From assembly GCF_011075055.1 (NCBI RefSeq), contig NC_058153.1, forward strand, positions 6,138,001 to 6,202,000: a DNA stretch of 64,000 nucleotides, read 5' to 3'. Source of the stretch: Mangifera indica (taxonomy: Eukaryota; Streptophyta; Magnoliopsida; Sapindales; Anacardiaceae). The notes under the pieces are model-generated. The model was not told the DNA's origin and searched no databases. It worked only from the letters and a program-made list of their open reading frames with translations. Shown in pieces: positions 1-11,759 of this stretch (the first letter of the stretch is position 1; each line of letters starts with the position of its first letter). Made by a program: the position numbers and the translations under genes.

Positions 1-1597
1 TAGAATACATATGATCATGTGTTCATATAGACAAGAATGGTAGTGCAATGATATTGCACCCTAGAATTATGTGTACTACATAAACTTGTTCATAAAATAC
101 AAATGTTCGTGTAATGATAAAAAACTTTAGGATCGTTACACTTTGGTCCTAAGGTACAATCAATAGTACTTTTAGCCCAAAGACCTTCCAAGACTCAATA
201 TCCTTTATCTAGATTATAGATTAGATTTATCTCGGATAATCTTATACCTAAAGAGTTCGATCAACTCTTTTTGTGTGTGATCTATATACTCTTTGCTCGG
301 TCAGTAGTGACTAGATTTGTGCCAATCTCTTAACCTGGCATCCATCTAAACACAAATCAAGATTGACCTCTAGTAAGGTAGTATGATCACTTGACTAACA
401 AAATGTCAACGTTTGAGTTCTTAATTTGTCAATGATACTCAACGTTAACAAAATGTCAACGTTTTTATGTGTGATCTATATACTCTTTGCTCGGTCGGTA
501 GTGACTAGATTTATGCCAATCTCTTAACCTGACATCTGTCTGAACACAAATCAAGATTGACCTCTAGTAAGGTATTATGGCCACTTGACTAACAAAATGT
601 CAACGTTTGAGTTCTTAATCTGTCAATGATACGGTTACTCATACAATTTGATCCCTTTGTCGTAGGATACCTCTTTGAGGTTAAGGTATAGATAAAGTGT
701 CTCCCTCATGAACCCTCAATATATAACATTTGACTTCTATTAATGAACAGATTGTATCGAACAAAGTATCATCTCAATCTTGCTATGACTACAGATTCAA
801 TTGATCGTTGTCATTTATTAGTATACCCTATCTGAGCTATCAACTTTGTCTTTGAGAGTGACAAATATTTTGTTGATCCATTATAACCTTCATACCTAAC
901 TCAATATGACAAATCACACATTTCTACCAATTCTTTGGCCGAATTACATTAGGCTAATGTAAAACCGTACTAATCCTTGTGCAAGACAATTTTGGTGGCC
1001 TTAAGACTAAGAATCATAATATCTTTGTTCACCAAAAGTATATATTCTATAGACACTAGAACAATCACTCATATGAAATCCTTTTAAGGGGTTTGTCCGA
1101 TGGATACATGTATAACGTGCACCCATGTACTGTTGCACTAAGCTGTGAATGAACAATTTTGACATGTAAGATTTGTCATCACCTTTCGATGAAGTCTTTC
1201 AACATTATGATAATTCTTTTTTTGAACCTTGCCATTGGTCATATTTTTTAGAATAGCTACCTAATGTGCATATAAAATTCTCACGATTAATTACCATGCA
1301 AAAAGTCTCTTGTCAGTGTTTAACTATTTTAAAAACATTTATCTAAATTACAAGAATAAGATAAAGAAGATGTCATATTTCATTAATTAAAATTAATAAT
1401 AATTATCAATTACAATCGTGACGATTAGCTCTAGAATGCCCTAATTGATAATTCCAACACTAATACTTGTAAATAGCACTCAATTATGCAACTTAATAAG
1501 TGTAACACAACTTACATATTCTAGTAAAACTTTGCAACCAATTTTTCCTGCTTACATGGTGTGTTTATTTCCCTCATTTAACTTCAATATGCTATTA
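1..1597. repeat. Family A repeat, copy 1 (possibly LTR-derived)
   Basis: Non-coding AT-rich sequence whose segments recur at about 32930-33447, 41482-41920 and 56859-57960, with shared phrases such as GTTCATATAGACAAGAATGG and CTTTTAGCCCAAAGACCTTC. It also contains TTCCAACA near 1452-1459, the reverse complement of a common copia LTR start. An LTR origin is therefore plausible, but no primer-binding site or polypurine tract was found next to it. The copy is cut by the gypsy relic that follows, and sequence like the other copies' right part resumes near 4495-4570. Confidence 0.6.
275..632. repeat. Near-tandem duplication of 164 bp inside family A
   Basis: Positions 275-438 and 469-632 are near-identical 164-bp segments, both starting GTGTGATCTATATACTCTTT and both ending GTCAATGATAC. 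They are separated by about 30 bp that itself repeats the phrase AACAAAATGTCAACGTTT. The other family A copies in the window lack this duplication. Confidence 0.85.
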
Positions 1598-1606
1598 TTT
1601 TAACTT

Positions 1607-2241
1607 TTGTTGCATCCTTTGAACAAATATTTAGTAGTTAAGAGTCACAGAATAGGGCCTCTTTTGATTGGCTTCTATAGTTTGTTTATCATCATCTTTT
1701 CATTAATCCCATTTTTTTATCCTTTATCAAATTTGCGTAATCTCAGACAAGTAAGCTCTCTACAAGACTATCTAGATATATTTGATGAGTTATATTTGAG
1801 AGCCGACATTAGAGAGGACCAAGCTTTAAGTCTTTTTCTTTTTGGGTTAATTGATGAACTCCAGATGCCCGTTCAAATGTTCAAACCTAAATCCTTAACT
1901 AAAGCCTATTCTCTAGCTAGATTGCAGGAAATTACAATGGTTGCACTAAAAAATAAGCCTTAACCAACTACTAGATCTCCAGTTCACATTCAACCATCAT
2001 CTTCATATAACTAACACCAGTTTACGTCTCATACAATAACCCACACTAATCACCTAACACCCAAATATTCCAACCAGGTTGGTCTTCTTCCCTTACTGAC
2101 TAATCCAAAACTAGCCAACATACTACCTCGAAACACAAAAACCATTACTAGTTGAAAGTTTGATGAAAAATGAGCTGAAAGTAAATGTTTTTGGTGTGAT
2201 GAGAAATTCACCTTGGGACACAAGTGTAGGAAGAAGTAGAT
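1607..2241 (+). pseudogene. gag remnant with zinc knuckle (Ty3/gypsy)
   Basis: From about 1735 the translation reads LRNLRQVSSLQDYLDIFDEL and goes on to a conserved stretch ending AYSLARLQE. This is the capsid-type Retrotrans_gag pattern of plant gypsy elements. The frame stops at 1963. The downstream zinc knuckle CFWCDEKFTLGHKC lies at about 2190-2231 in a different ORF and is followed by a stop. The gag N-terminus is missing or unrecognisable. The product would have been the nucleocapsid that packages element RNA; this copy cannot make it. Confidence 0.75.
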
Positions 2242-2700
2242 GTTTATGCTTCAACTCCAAGTGGACACTGGAGGTGATCAAGAAGAAGAAGAACGGTTGG
2301 AAAATTGTGAATATGAAGATTATGGTTTAATGGAAATTCATTTATCTATCCATGTTGTAAATGCAATAAAAAGGCTTAGGACTGTGCAACTAAATGGTAT
2401 GAATGGTAAACGAAGGCTTTATATTTTAGTGGATTCTAGGAGTATCCACAATTTTTTAAGTAAGCAAACAACTAAGAAATTAGGGTGCCATTTACAAGAA
2501 TTGATGGGGTGCGGGTGACTGTAGCCAATGGTAAAGAGTTAAAGTGTATGTATATCTGTAAAGACTTTAATTGTCGTGTGCAAGGTCAAGAATTCATCAT
2601 TGATCTATATGTCTTACCTTTAGGGAGCTGTGACTTGATTTTAGGTGTTCAATGGTTGGCGAACTTAATAAGGTGTGTGTCATTGATAGAAAACAACTTA
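2240..2700 (+). pseudogene. Retroviral-type aspartic protease remnant (Ty3/gypsy)
   Basis: The active-site region reads LYILVDSRSIHNFLS, where the family has D-S/T-G; the glycine of the catalytic triplet is replaced by Arg. The second half, VANGKELKCMYICKDFNC through LPLGSCDLILGVQWL, is the typical C-terminal part of the plant gypsy protease. It lies in another frame from about 2518, so at least one frameshift separates the halves. It would have cleaved the Gag-Pol polyprotein and is now inactive. Confidence 0.75.
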
Positions 2701-2819
2701 ATAAGTTGTTTGCCAAACCTTGTCCACTTGCTTCTGATTAACTTCTTATGCAAGACCAATTACAAGAAGACATTCAATTGTATGAATTGTAAATGGTCAA
2801 TTCAAATTATAAAGGAAGA

Positions 2820-3955
2820 TGGGATGCATTAAAGGAATTATTACAACAATATCCTGATGTCTTTAAGGAACCAGAAGGGTTGCCATCTCAACAAGCTCAT
2901 AACCATCAAATTGTTTTGAAAGAAGGCTCGCATCCTATTAATAGTTGACTTTATCGATATGTTAGTATGTAGAAGGATGTTATTGAAATGATGACAAAGG
3001 AAATGTTGGAGTCTGGAGTGGTACAAACTAACACCAGCCCTTACTTTAGTCTTATTGTGTTGGTTAAAATGAAAGATGGTTCATGGAGGATATGTGTTGA
3101 TTATCGGGCATTGAATCACCTTACTGTCAGGACTAAATTCCCTATACCCGTGATAGAAGAGTTGTTAGATGAGTTAAGGGGGTCTATTATTTTCTCTAAA
3201 ATAGATTTACGATCTAGTTATTGGCAGATCAAAATGCACTTAGATTTGATTTCTAAAACAACCTTTCAAACCCATGATGGGCATTTTGAATTCTTAGTTA
3301 TGTCCTTTGGTCTCACAAATGTGTTATCCACTTTTCAAAGTCTTATGAAGACTGTTTTAGGCCTTACCTTCAAAATTTTGTTTTGTTTTGTTTTTTCCTT
3401 TTATGATATTCTTATCTATAACAAGAGCAAGGAGGATCACTTGCTTCACTTACAATCACTGTTGCAATTGTTGAGAGAGCACACTCTTTTACTAAAAAGA
3501 GCAAATGCTCATTTGGTTGTACTCAAGTGGAATATTTGGGTCATGTTATTACTTTGAGAAGGGGTTCTTACAAATGCTACGAAGGTACAAACAATGGAGG
3601 ATTGGCTTACCTCTAGAACCATTAAGCAACTGAGGGGTTTTTTGGGTCAAACTAGATACTATTGCAAGTTTGTCAAAGGTTATGTTCATATAGCCAGACC
3701 TTTTACTGATCTACTAAAAAGAAAAATGCCTTGTATAGATTGCCTCTTCTCAACATGCTTTTGATCAATTTAAAGAAGTGATGATCATGACCTCAGTCTT
3801 GGCTTTGACATTCATAAGGAATTCATAATTGAAATGGATGCATCCAACGGGGGCATTGAAGTTGTTCTTATGCAAAAGGGGCATCCAATTTGCATTTATC
3901 AACAAGGCATTATCCCCAAAACATTAGTTGTTATCAATCTATGAGAAGGAACACA
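2820..3955 (+). pseudogene. Reverse transcriptase / RNase H remnant (Ty3/gypsy)
   Basis: Begins near 2830 with degenerate sequence before RT. The 2988-3557 frame has ESGVVQTNTSPYFSLIVLVK, the DYRALN motif, FSKIDLRSSYWQIKM (first catalytic Asp) and MSFGLTN. The YxDD-equivalent box reads FYDILIYN instead of FFDDILVYS, so one catalytic Asp is lost. Downstream frames continue with LRGFLGQTRYYCKFVKGY and RNase-H-like MDASNGGIEVVLMQKG near 3835-3880. Homology ends near 3955, with no RNase H C-terminus or integrase. Confidence 0.8.
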
Positions 3956-4135
3956 TAAAAAAGGTCAAACTATCATATTTGACAATTTCAATGGGTTTGA
4001 GATTGGGTGGGTGACGGTTTGAGATGTGGATGGGTGGTGATTCTGATGGATTTGAGTTTAGATAATAAGTAAACGTGACAAATAAGAGTTTCCAAACTTG
4101 GGTTGTATGGACTAATTTAAAAAAATTCAAATATA

Positions 4136-4573
4136 AAAAAGCTCAAGTATTATGTGTAAAAAGTTGACGTGAGATTGTAATAGAGTTAAGTTTTTATATT
4201 TTTTTTCAAAATATTATTATTTTACCCTCTCAACATTAATTGTTTTTTACGTGGAGACAAAGAGAAATATTCCTCCTTGACAAAAATACTCTTCAGTAAT
4301 TCTATTTTTTATAATTTTCTTAGCTATAATTTCCTTCAACTTGAGGAAAGAAATTGTGTTAACTTCCTTCTTATCTCAAGTATCAACTTGTTATTGGTCT
4401 TCATATTGAAGTGAATAAACATTGCATAATTTGAAGTGAATAAACATTGCATAATTTGGATTTCAAATTGCCAAATTTATGTTGTAAAAAATACAGAAAA
4501 AAAGTCTAAAGGTTCTTTGTGCAATTATAATTTGTTGAGCTGAGATGATGTTTGAATTGAGATAATGTGTAGT
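4136..4573. other. AT-rich intergenic stretch with a 25-bp tandem duplication
   Basis: No gene seen. A perfect two-copy direct repeat of about 25 bp (GTGAATAAACATTGCATAAT core) lies at about 4407-4457. From about 4495 the sequence resembles the right-hand part of family A copies (TTGAGCTGAGATGATGTTTG here, compared with the forms at 41868 and 57889). Confidence 0.6.
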
Positions 4574-4609
4574 TATATTTGCATGGATTATATAATCCAT
4601 GCAAATATA
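4574..4609. repeat. Perfect 36-bp palindrome
   Basis: An uninterrupted perfect inverted repeat centred between 4591 and 4592; one arm is TATATTTGCATGGATTAT. It could extrude a cruciform or form a hairpin in RNA. The flanking bases (T/T) end the symmetry. Confidence 0.9.
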
Positions 4610-6690
4610 TATTTTATTATTTTTTAATTTAGAATGACGATCCACAAAATTATTATTCAAGATAAAAAGTTAATTTATACATGTAGTCACTCTACATCAC
4701 ATAAAACTCATTTTATTCACTTAGAGAGCTAAATAATCCATTGTTGGTGGCTGTAATTTAATTAAATTATGCAGGTGCATTGTAACAAGTGTGGATGCAT
4801 GTACAGTAGCTTATCTACAAAAAGCAATTATACACATGCTCAATTCTTTCTTCTTTTCTTTATTTCTTCTGCATTCATTCAGACAACGTGACGAAAGTTG
4901 TCTTCCTGGAAAAGAAGACGATAACAACTTTGCTTCAAACTAGTTGTGTTCACCGGACGGACAATATGCACATCGTACGACTGACGTGCGTGCTACACAT
5001 TTTGTGTGCACCTTACTTGACTTAGTAGTCCGTCACTTCTGCTAAATGTGAAGCACGACGATGCCCATGGAAACATCGGATGCGCACATTCTTTTAGACT
5101 TGGATTTCTGACGGTGTCGGACGGCGATCCAACCACAACACGACTGCTCACTTTCTGTACAAGTGTGCCTAGTGTCTGTTGCCGCACGTATACCAGCCAA
5201 TCTCCGGTGTCTAAAACAAAATTTCTAGAATTTTGAACATCTCCAATTATTCATCAGAGATCCGTGCTCACCCTTTCTCATACTCATCCTCATCAAAACT
5301 TTCCATAGCCAATCATCATCATCAATACAGTATACTATTTCTTCATGATATATATATGCAGACATTACACCCATGCAAGGCTTACATATATAAATCAAAA
5401 TACACCAACATGTGTCTGTATGTGTATATATATATATATACAAACATTACACCATTATATATATATATATGTACACACACATATACATGCACTTCCTACC
5501 CATTTTCAAGATATACTTCACGACATACAAGGCTTAAACATAGAGTTATGGTAAAAAAGAATGGGATCGATGGTCTACCTCTCCTCCGATGATTATGTTG
5601 GTCTTCACGCGGCAACAGTCTCCCTGACAACTTCCTTCCCTAGCCGGCAAACAAAAGGTTCTGCTCAAATGAATGTTAAGAATATTATCAAATACAGTGG
5701 TCGAACCCCCTTAGTGTAGAGGAAGTGGAATGATATTATATGGAGAAGATGAAAACTGCAGCAACGGAAGAATTTGAAGAAGAGGGCTGTTTCTTTTCTT
5801 TTAAGGAAGTAGCCAAGAAACCGTCAAGATCTTATTCTTATTAATAAAAGGAAAGCGTTTATTTTCTCTCGTTCTCTGCCCATGTTTTGCACTAATGTTT
5901 CTCCAAAACGCTTTCCAGAGAAGTCATTCACGATATCTGTATTTCTCATATCTGCGTGCCTTTTTAAATAAAAGGCATATATATACATATATATTTATTC
6001 AATTACTTAATCCCCATATCTATATATATATTCATATTATATTTATAAAAGTATAGCCATGAAATGCTCTTCCAAGTTTTCCCTCAGGCGTGTACAATTT
6101 CTGTGTATGGACATATACACACAATTAATACTGACAAAATAATTGGGGCATAAATGTAATATTAAATGATAACAAAATGATCAAATTGTCCTTTTTATTA
6201 ATCTAAAAGTATTACGGTGGTGATGGATGTTACTTATTTGTGGCCATGCTTTCATTATCTATCTCCTTTCCTTGCTAAGAAAGATGTTACACCATTCATA
6301 GCTGTTGCTTTTTCCTTACTGGATTTTGAGATTTATTTAAACTATTGCAGTGAAGGTATCTTATTTTCACTTCATTTTTTCGGTTCTTTTCTATACCCCA
6401 AGTTTAAGTTCAATGCAAATTTTCCAATTGATTGCTAATTTTTTCATAAGAAAGAGCTATCGCTTTAATCACAAACAATGTAGCACTTCTGCCACTTGTA
6501 CCTGGTACTCTTTGCGTCAAATTCTTGAAGATATTTTATGCATGCAAATTTATTCATTTCCTAAATTTCTGGTTCTTTTAGTTTTTGGATGTTAAAATAT
6601 GATTATGATGCTATACTGGTCATCTGTATGATTTGGCATCTAATTATGTTTGAGTATCTCGGTTTTCTTGTTTTTGAATTGGCTGCATAG
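4610..6690. other. Region upstream of the transporter pseudogene
   Basis: No convincing gene. A less AT-rich patch at about 4930-5220 gives short ORFs on both strands without recognisable domains. TA-type microsatellites lie at about 5421-5445 and 5453-5472. An AT-rich stretch follows at 5960-6060. The sequence just before 6691 ends TTGGCTGCATAG, compatible with an intron acceptor in front of the first coding exon, so a 5'-UTR exon may lie somewhere upstream. This is not demonstrable from sequence alone. Confidence 0.4.
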
Positions 6691-6960
6691 ATGGTTGAGC
6701 AGAGGCATGTGTACACAGTGGATGAGGCACTTGGTCATGTGGGTTCGGGAAATTTCTATATCTTGTGCTTGGTTATGCTGGACTGGGTTGGGTTTCAGAA
6801 GCTATGGAGATTATGATCCTCTCTTTTGTTGGACCAGCGGTGAAGTCTGAGCAGGGGCTTTCATCAACTCAAGAGAGCCTTATATCTACAGCTGTTTTTG
6901 CTGGATTGGTGGTTGTAGCTTACTCTTGAGGTATTGTATCAGGTAACTTTGGAAGAAAGA
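6691..6960 (+). pseudogene. OCT7-like pseudogene exon 1
   Basis: ATG at 6691 gives MVEQRHVYTVDEALGHVG; the reading then shifts by one base to GFGKFLYLVLGYAGLGWVSE, MILSFVGPAV and SSTQESLISTAVFAGL. The conserved YSWG motif reads YS-stop-G (TGA near 6928). Homology fades after GRK near 6960, and the expected donor is not clear. The block encodes the N-terminus and the first two membrane spans. Confidence 0.85.
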
Positions 6961-7278
6961 ATGCCCTTTTGCTTTATTTATTATGTTTTCTTGATATCTG
7001 TCACATATTTTAACATTATCTGATGCAAATGAAAGTATTTATTCTTAGCCACATACATTTCTTTGCTTTAATTGGGGAACTTTTAATGTTTCCTACAGTC
7101 TATTTGAAGTTTTGACTGTTTGAGATAAAATCGGTTCAATCTAAGTTTATGGGATTGGGGAAATTTTTGTTTCTTTTGTTAGGTTATCAGGATTTTGTTA
7201 TGGAAATTGCAGAAAAAGCATTAGTTGTGATTGGAATTCGAATTTAAATTATGACAAGTTTTCAGGTGAAGATATATA

Positions 7279-7665
7279 GACCAAAAGACTTATTCTCACC
7301 CAAGATATAGTGAAATCCCAAACTTCCACCCTTCAACTTTCAAAAATCCAAAAATCCATCTACAATCAAATTTTTATTTGAAATTTCGGTTAAGGTTAGA
7401 GATATAATCGTTATTTATTAAAAAAATTAAAGTTTTATCACATTTGTCTTCCCTAAATTTAAACGTTTACATTTTTCCCCCAATCAAAAGTTTGAAAAGT
7501 GATAAAACCCCCCTAAGGTTTGTTCCTCTTCCTCTGACTCTGACTTTGATTTCTCTTTCTCCGGTCGTTGGCCGTCCTCCCTTCCCGCCTTATCTCTCCT
7601 CCAGTCTCTCTCTCCTTGCCTCTTTGGCCATCTTCGTCAAAGAGACGACGCCGTCTTCAATGCTT
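7279..7665. mobile_element. Truncated foldback Mutator-like element (left arm only)
   Basis: Starts with GACCAAAAGACTTATTCTCACCC, closely matching the left terminus of the element at 20208 (GGCCAAAAGACTATTTCCCACCC). It runs through the same pattern of C-rich blocks (TTTTTCCCCC, AAACCCCCCT) and a GC-richer coding-like interior with TTCGTC motifs. No matching right arm is found before exon 2 at 7909. It lies in what would be intron 1 of the transporter pseudogene. Confidence 0.6.
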
Positions 7666-7908
7666 AGTCAATGAAATCATGTGTATATTAAAAATGTCAT
7701 GCTGACCCCCTCGAGTTCAGTTTCCCATATGGCATTTAATCATTTATTCATTCAGTTACCAACTTTGGCTGATTAATGAATTGACAATTATTCAAAATGT
7801 AGAGTCATTTGACTATTTTCTATTCCCAAATTTACCTTTCTGCTTCATGATTTGGTCAGATTTATCAAATTGGTTTCTCATTATTATTCTTTTGTGTTTC
7901 ATTTCCAG

Positions 7909-8146
7909 GAAGGGTTTTCTGGGAATAGCAATGGTAACTGCTGGAGCTGGGCTGGTAAGTTTTTTCTCTCCAAATTATACATCGTTGGTAATTCTTCGTT
8001 GTTTGGTTGGTGTTGGTCTTGGCACTGGGCATATATTCTTATCCTGGTTTCTAGAGTTCGTTCCTGCTTCTAATAGAGGTAAATGGATAGTTGTCTTTGC
8101 TGCTTTCTGGACCGTTGGACCAATTTCTGAGGCCGCACTTGCATGG
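7909..8146 (+). pseudogene. OCT7-like pseudogene exon 2
   Basis: Bounded by a good acceptor (TTTCATTTCCAG/GAAGG) and donor (GCATGG/GTATGT). The frame is open throughout: [19 protein letters not shown], then [19 protein letters not shown] and [15 protein letters not shown], ending EAALAW. It covers membrane spans around the conserved RCLVG motif of SV2-like transporters. It ends in phase 0, matching the start of exon 3. Confidence 0.9.
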
Positions 8147-8309
8147 GTATGTATTATGTCATGTTACTGCACTTTTGTAGTTTGAAAATTAAATAAGTAT
8201 TTGAACACTGGAAAAATCAGTAAGTTCATTGCAATTTTTTTACATTTGAATTGGCTAATTGAGTTTGAAAATTGAACCAAGAGTTGTTGCAGACCATCAG
8301 AGTCTTATA

Positions 8310-8647
8310 TGTTGTCAAGTATAAGAATGAAAGAAGATCAGGAGTATTAAAATGCTGAACAAATGATCAAGTGACGGATTAAGAGAGTTACGCCGGAGCA
8401 GAGTTGTAAAGTGAAGGAAAACTTGAAAGAAAGAGGAAGATTTGAGAGAATTTTTTGCTGTATTTTTCTGCTACTTTTCGTTCATAATACAAGGCTTTTT
8501 AACATCACTAAACAATGAAGCCATGCTTACATTAAATGCAAACCATACTTGACTGAGCAAAAGTACCAAAAATTATGGATCATCACACATTCTAAAGTTC
8601 AACTGCCTTGAATAAGTAAAATACAAAAATAACCTCAATATTTAACA
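8310..8647 (-). repeat. 3' LTR of the copia element
   Basis: Begins TG and ends CA, is 338 bp long, and is the near-identical partner of 12691-13028. The adjacent 8648-8661 (CTCCTCCTTTGAGG on plus) is the polypurine tract read on the minus strand. Confidence 0.95.
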
Positions 8648-8701
8648 CTCCTCCTTTGAGGTTATTGTAGTAACACCAAGCTTAGTTCTTAAATACTCAA
8701 A

Positions 8702-9295
8702 CTATGGCTTAGGCAAGGCTTTGGTGAATATATCTGCAACTTGATCTTTGGAGGAGCAGTAAGCAATTTTAATGTCTCCAGATTTAACAGTCTCTCTGAT
8801 TGCATGGAACTTAACACTGATATGTTTTGTTTGGCCATGGTAAACTGGATTTTGAGTGATGGCTATGGCAGCATTGTTGTCAATATGAAGCACAATCCCA
8901 TTGTTCTGCATTTGTCCAAGGTTAGTGAGTAACTTCTTCAGCCAAATAGCTTGGTTTGAGGCATTTGAAGCTGCTATGTATTCAGCTTCAGCTGAAGATT
9001 GGGCAACTACAGCTTGTTTCTTTGAATTCCAGCAAAAGACAGCACTTCCAAGTGAAAAACAATAACCTGAAGTGCTCTTTGAATCTGAAAGACTTCCAGC
9101 CCAGTCACTGTCTGAGTAACCAATAACATCACAGCTTTGAGATTTCGAAAACCACAGTCCAAACTCTGTTGTCCCTCTAATGTATCTCAAGACTCTTTTA
9201 GCAGCCCTCATGTGAATTAACTTAGGTGACTGCATGAATCTTGATAGCAAAGAGGTAGAGAACATTATGTCAGGTCTAGTGGATGATAAATACAA
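8702..9295 (-). pseudogene. Copia RNase H domain fragment
   Basis: The translation starts STRPDIMFSTSLLSRFMQSP and ends SSKDQVADIFTKALPKP, the signature C-terminus of copia polyproteins. Internal motifs are SDSDWAGSLSDSKSTSGY, AQSSAEAEYIA and DNNAAIAI, carrying the acidic residues expected of RNase H. It degrades the RNA strand during reverse transcription. It is separated from the RT part by a stop near 9310. Confidence 0.9.
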
Positions 9296-9328
9296 AAGAC
9301 TTCCAATTAAGCTTCTGTAACTAGTGAC

Positions 9329-10100
9329 TTATACAAAATCACTGGATTCCTTGTCCTTAAACTTTTCATTGGCAACTAGAGGAATGGTCACAGGCTTGCA
9401 ATTCTGCATATTAAACTTCTTAAGCAAATCAGAAGCATATTTGCTTTGAGAAATAAAAATGCCATCCTTAAATTGATTAAACTCTATTCCCAGAAAATAT
9501 GTCATCACACCTAAGTCTGCCATTTCAAATTCACACTGCATATTGTCTTTAAATTTTGAAATGAGGCTTAAGTCTCCTCCTATCACCAACAAGTCATCCA
9601 CATACAGAGACACAACCATTTTTACTTTACCTTTTCCATACTTGACATACAAAGTGGATTCATTTAGGCTGCAGAAAAAACCTTGACTGAGTAGATAATT
9701 ATGAATTCGGGTATACCAAGTTTTTAGAGCTTGCTTGAGGCCATAGAGTGCCTTATGTAATTTATACACTCCATCTTCTTTACCTTTCACAACATACCCC
9801 ACTGGTTGCTCAACATAAATGGTTTCATCAAGAACACCATTAAGAAAAGCCGATTTTACATCAAGGTGGTAAAGTTTCCAATCTAAATTAACAGCCAAAG
9901 TAGTCAAAAGTCTGATGGTGTCATACCTTGCCACTGGAGCGAAGGTATCAGTGAAATCAATTCCAAATTGTTATTGATATCCCTTCACCACTATTCTTGC
10001 CTTGTGCTTATTAATTGACCCATCTGGATTGTACTTGGTCCTGTAAATCCATTTTACTCTAAGCACTTTGTGATCTTGAGGCCTTTCTACCAAAGTCCAG
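9329..10100 (-). pseudogene. Copia reverse transcriptase (RVT_2) fragment
   Basis: The open part (to 9934) has HLDVKSAFLNG with the first catalytic Asp, KALYGLKQA, the intact SLYVDDLLVIGGD catalytic box and LGVMTYFLGIEF. Upstream of 9934 homology continues to about 10100 (KARIVVKGYQ-like on minus) but is interrupted by a stop near 9970. It copies element RNA into DNA. The catalytic aspartates remain, but the polyprotein is split. Confidence 0.9.
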
Positions 10101-10116
10101 GTTGAGTTTTTATTTA

Positions 10117-10776
10117 TCATTTGAAGTTCATCATCCGTAGCAGTTTCCACTCATCACTTTGGACAACTTCTTCATAAGAGCTTGGTTCAACTAGTGCCAT
10201 ATTACACCTGTTGTAAACATCTTCAAGAAATCTCATTCTAGTTTCAGGAACATTCTCATCATCACTGGAATAAGATTCATCTTCAAACCTTTTATCAAGG
10301 TTGGGCCTAATTTTGGAAGGTTGTTCTGTTTCTTCATCAGCTTCCCAATTCCAAGCTGCAAGCTCACTGAATTTTACATCTCTGCTTATCACAACCCTTT
10401 TTGCTTTAGGATTATAAATTCGAAATTCTTTAGTAAGGCTGTTGTAACCAATAAAAATTCCTACTTCAGCCTTTTCATCTAGTTTTGTTCTTTTTTCCTT
10501 TGGTACATGCACATAACATACACAACCAAACACCTTCAAGTGATCCACCTCTGGTTTGTTTCGATACCATAACTCATGAGGAGTTCTATAATTTAAAGCC
10601 TTGGTAGGAAGTAGATTTAACAAATATGCTGATGTGTTTGAAGCTTCAGCCCAAAACTCCTTAGGGAGTTTTTTCTCAAACATGAGACACCTAGCCATTT
10701 CCAAGATGGATATGTTCTTTCTCTCAGAAACTTCATTCTGCTGTGGAGTATAAGGGGCAGTGAACTGATGCACCAC
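10117..10776 (-). pseudogene. Copia integrase C-terminal half
   Basis: Begins HQFTAPYTPQQNEVSERKN, which contains the third catalytic residue (Glu) of the DDE integrase core. It continues AYLLNLLPTKALNYRTPHEL and the copia-specific VFGCVCYVHVPKEKRTKLD and GIFIGYNSLTKEFRIY. The N-terminal half lies at 10936-11601 behind stops near 10815 and 10935. It would join element cDNA to the chromosome. Confidence 0.9.
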
Positions 10777-10935
10777 TCCTTCAGCACAACAGAAATCAGC
10801 AAACTCTTTAAAGGACTACTCACCTCCATTATTAGTTCTTAATATTTTCAACTTGAAACTGGATTGCTTCTCCATTTCTGTTTTAAATTTCTTAAACAAA
10901 TTCAGAACTTCAGTCTTTTGTTTCTTAAAATAAAT

Positions 10936-11640
10936 CTAGTAGAACCTTGAATAGTCATCAACAAATAGCAAGAAGTATTTGCTTCCATTTAAGGACGGAA
11001 TGCTCATAGGTCCACACACATCTGAATGCACTAAATTCAGTCTTTCAGAAACTTTAGAGTTGCTGCTTGCAAAAGGAGATCTAACTTGTTTACCCAACTG
11101 ACAAGTTTCACACACATCTTCAACCTCATTAACTGTTGGCATATTTAAAACTATTTGCTTGGCATGCATTTGTTTCAAAGTTGAGTAACTGAAATGGCCA
11201 AATCTTTTGTGCCATAATTGTGAATTAAACTCAACATGATGTAAAACATTGTCACACAATTGCATCCAACTTATTTCAAAATTTTTATTATGCATTTCAA
11301 CTATCATCAATTCATTTCCTGCTTGATCTTTAATTGAGCATGATTTGTTTTCAAAATGCAAAGAATAACCCTTATCAACCATTTGAGCAACACTCAGCAA
11401 GTTATGATTTATTCCAGGAACATAAAGAACATCATTAATGATTTTAGTACCTGTTTGAGTTGGAATATAAACAACACCCTTTCCTTTAACTTCCAACAAT
11501 TCTCTATTACCAATCTTCACTTTAGATGAATAGGAAGTATCCAAGTCCTGCAAAATTGAGGCATTAAAGGTCATATGGTTCGAACAGCCACTATCTATCA
11601 ACCATACTGATTTGTCATCTTGTTTTGCATAGCTAGAGGC
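10936..11640 (-). pseudogene. Copia protease and integrase N-terminal half
   Basis: Reads SVWLIDSGCSNHMTF (aspartic protease D-S-G intact), then NHNLLSVAQMVDKGY. Next comes the integrase zinc-binding region LWHKRFGHFSYSTLKQMH with CETCQLGKQ, then the start of the catalytic core NLVHSDVCGPM and FLLFVDDYSRF. The frame ends near 10936. The protease would mature the polyprotein. Confidence 0.9.
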
Positions 11641-11759
11641 AACAAACAGGTTCTCTCCTTCATTATCCTGCTTTTCTGCATTTTAAGCATGTTGCATTGG
11701 ATGATTTCTAGCTGTGTTTTTGCACACACGATCAATATGACCAAGCTGTCCACATAATC

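Larger units (their letters stand above)
1598..3960 (+). mobile_element. Truncated Ty3/gypsy retrotransposon relic
   Basis: Plus-strand relic with gag, zinc knuckle, protease, reverse transcriptase and the start of RNase H in the usual gypsy order. It ends near 3955, before any integrase, and no flanking LTRs are seen. It is broken by stops and frame changes throughout. Family A sequence ends just before it (about 1597) and family-A-like sequence returns after it (about 4495), so it probably inserted into family A. The knuckle resembles that of the gypsy element at 15349-21453, suggesting the same general lineage. Confidence 0.8.

Noticed and set aside
4993..5236. Short overlapping ORFs on both strands in a GC-richer patch
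   Set aside because: No recognised domain, splice context or similarity; both strands are open equally.
6217..6595. Two overlapping ORFs upstream of the transporter pseudogene
   Set aside because: They are hydrophobic by T-rich composition, overlap in different frames and do not match the transporter N-terminus, which starts at 6691.
7444..7674. ORF resembling a small Ser/Pro/Leu-rich protein
   Set aside because: It lies wholly in the truncated foldback-element arm within an intron.
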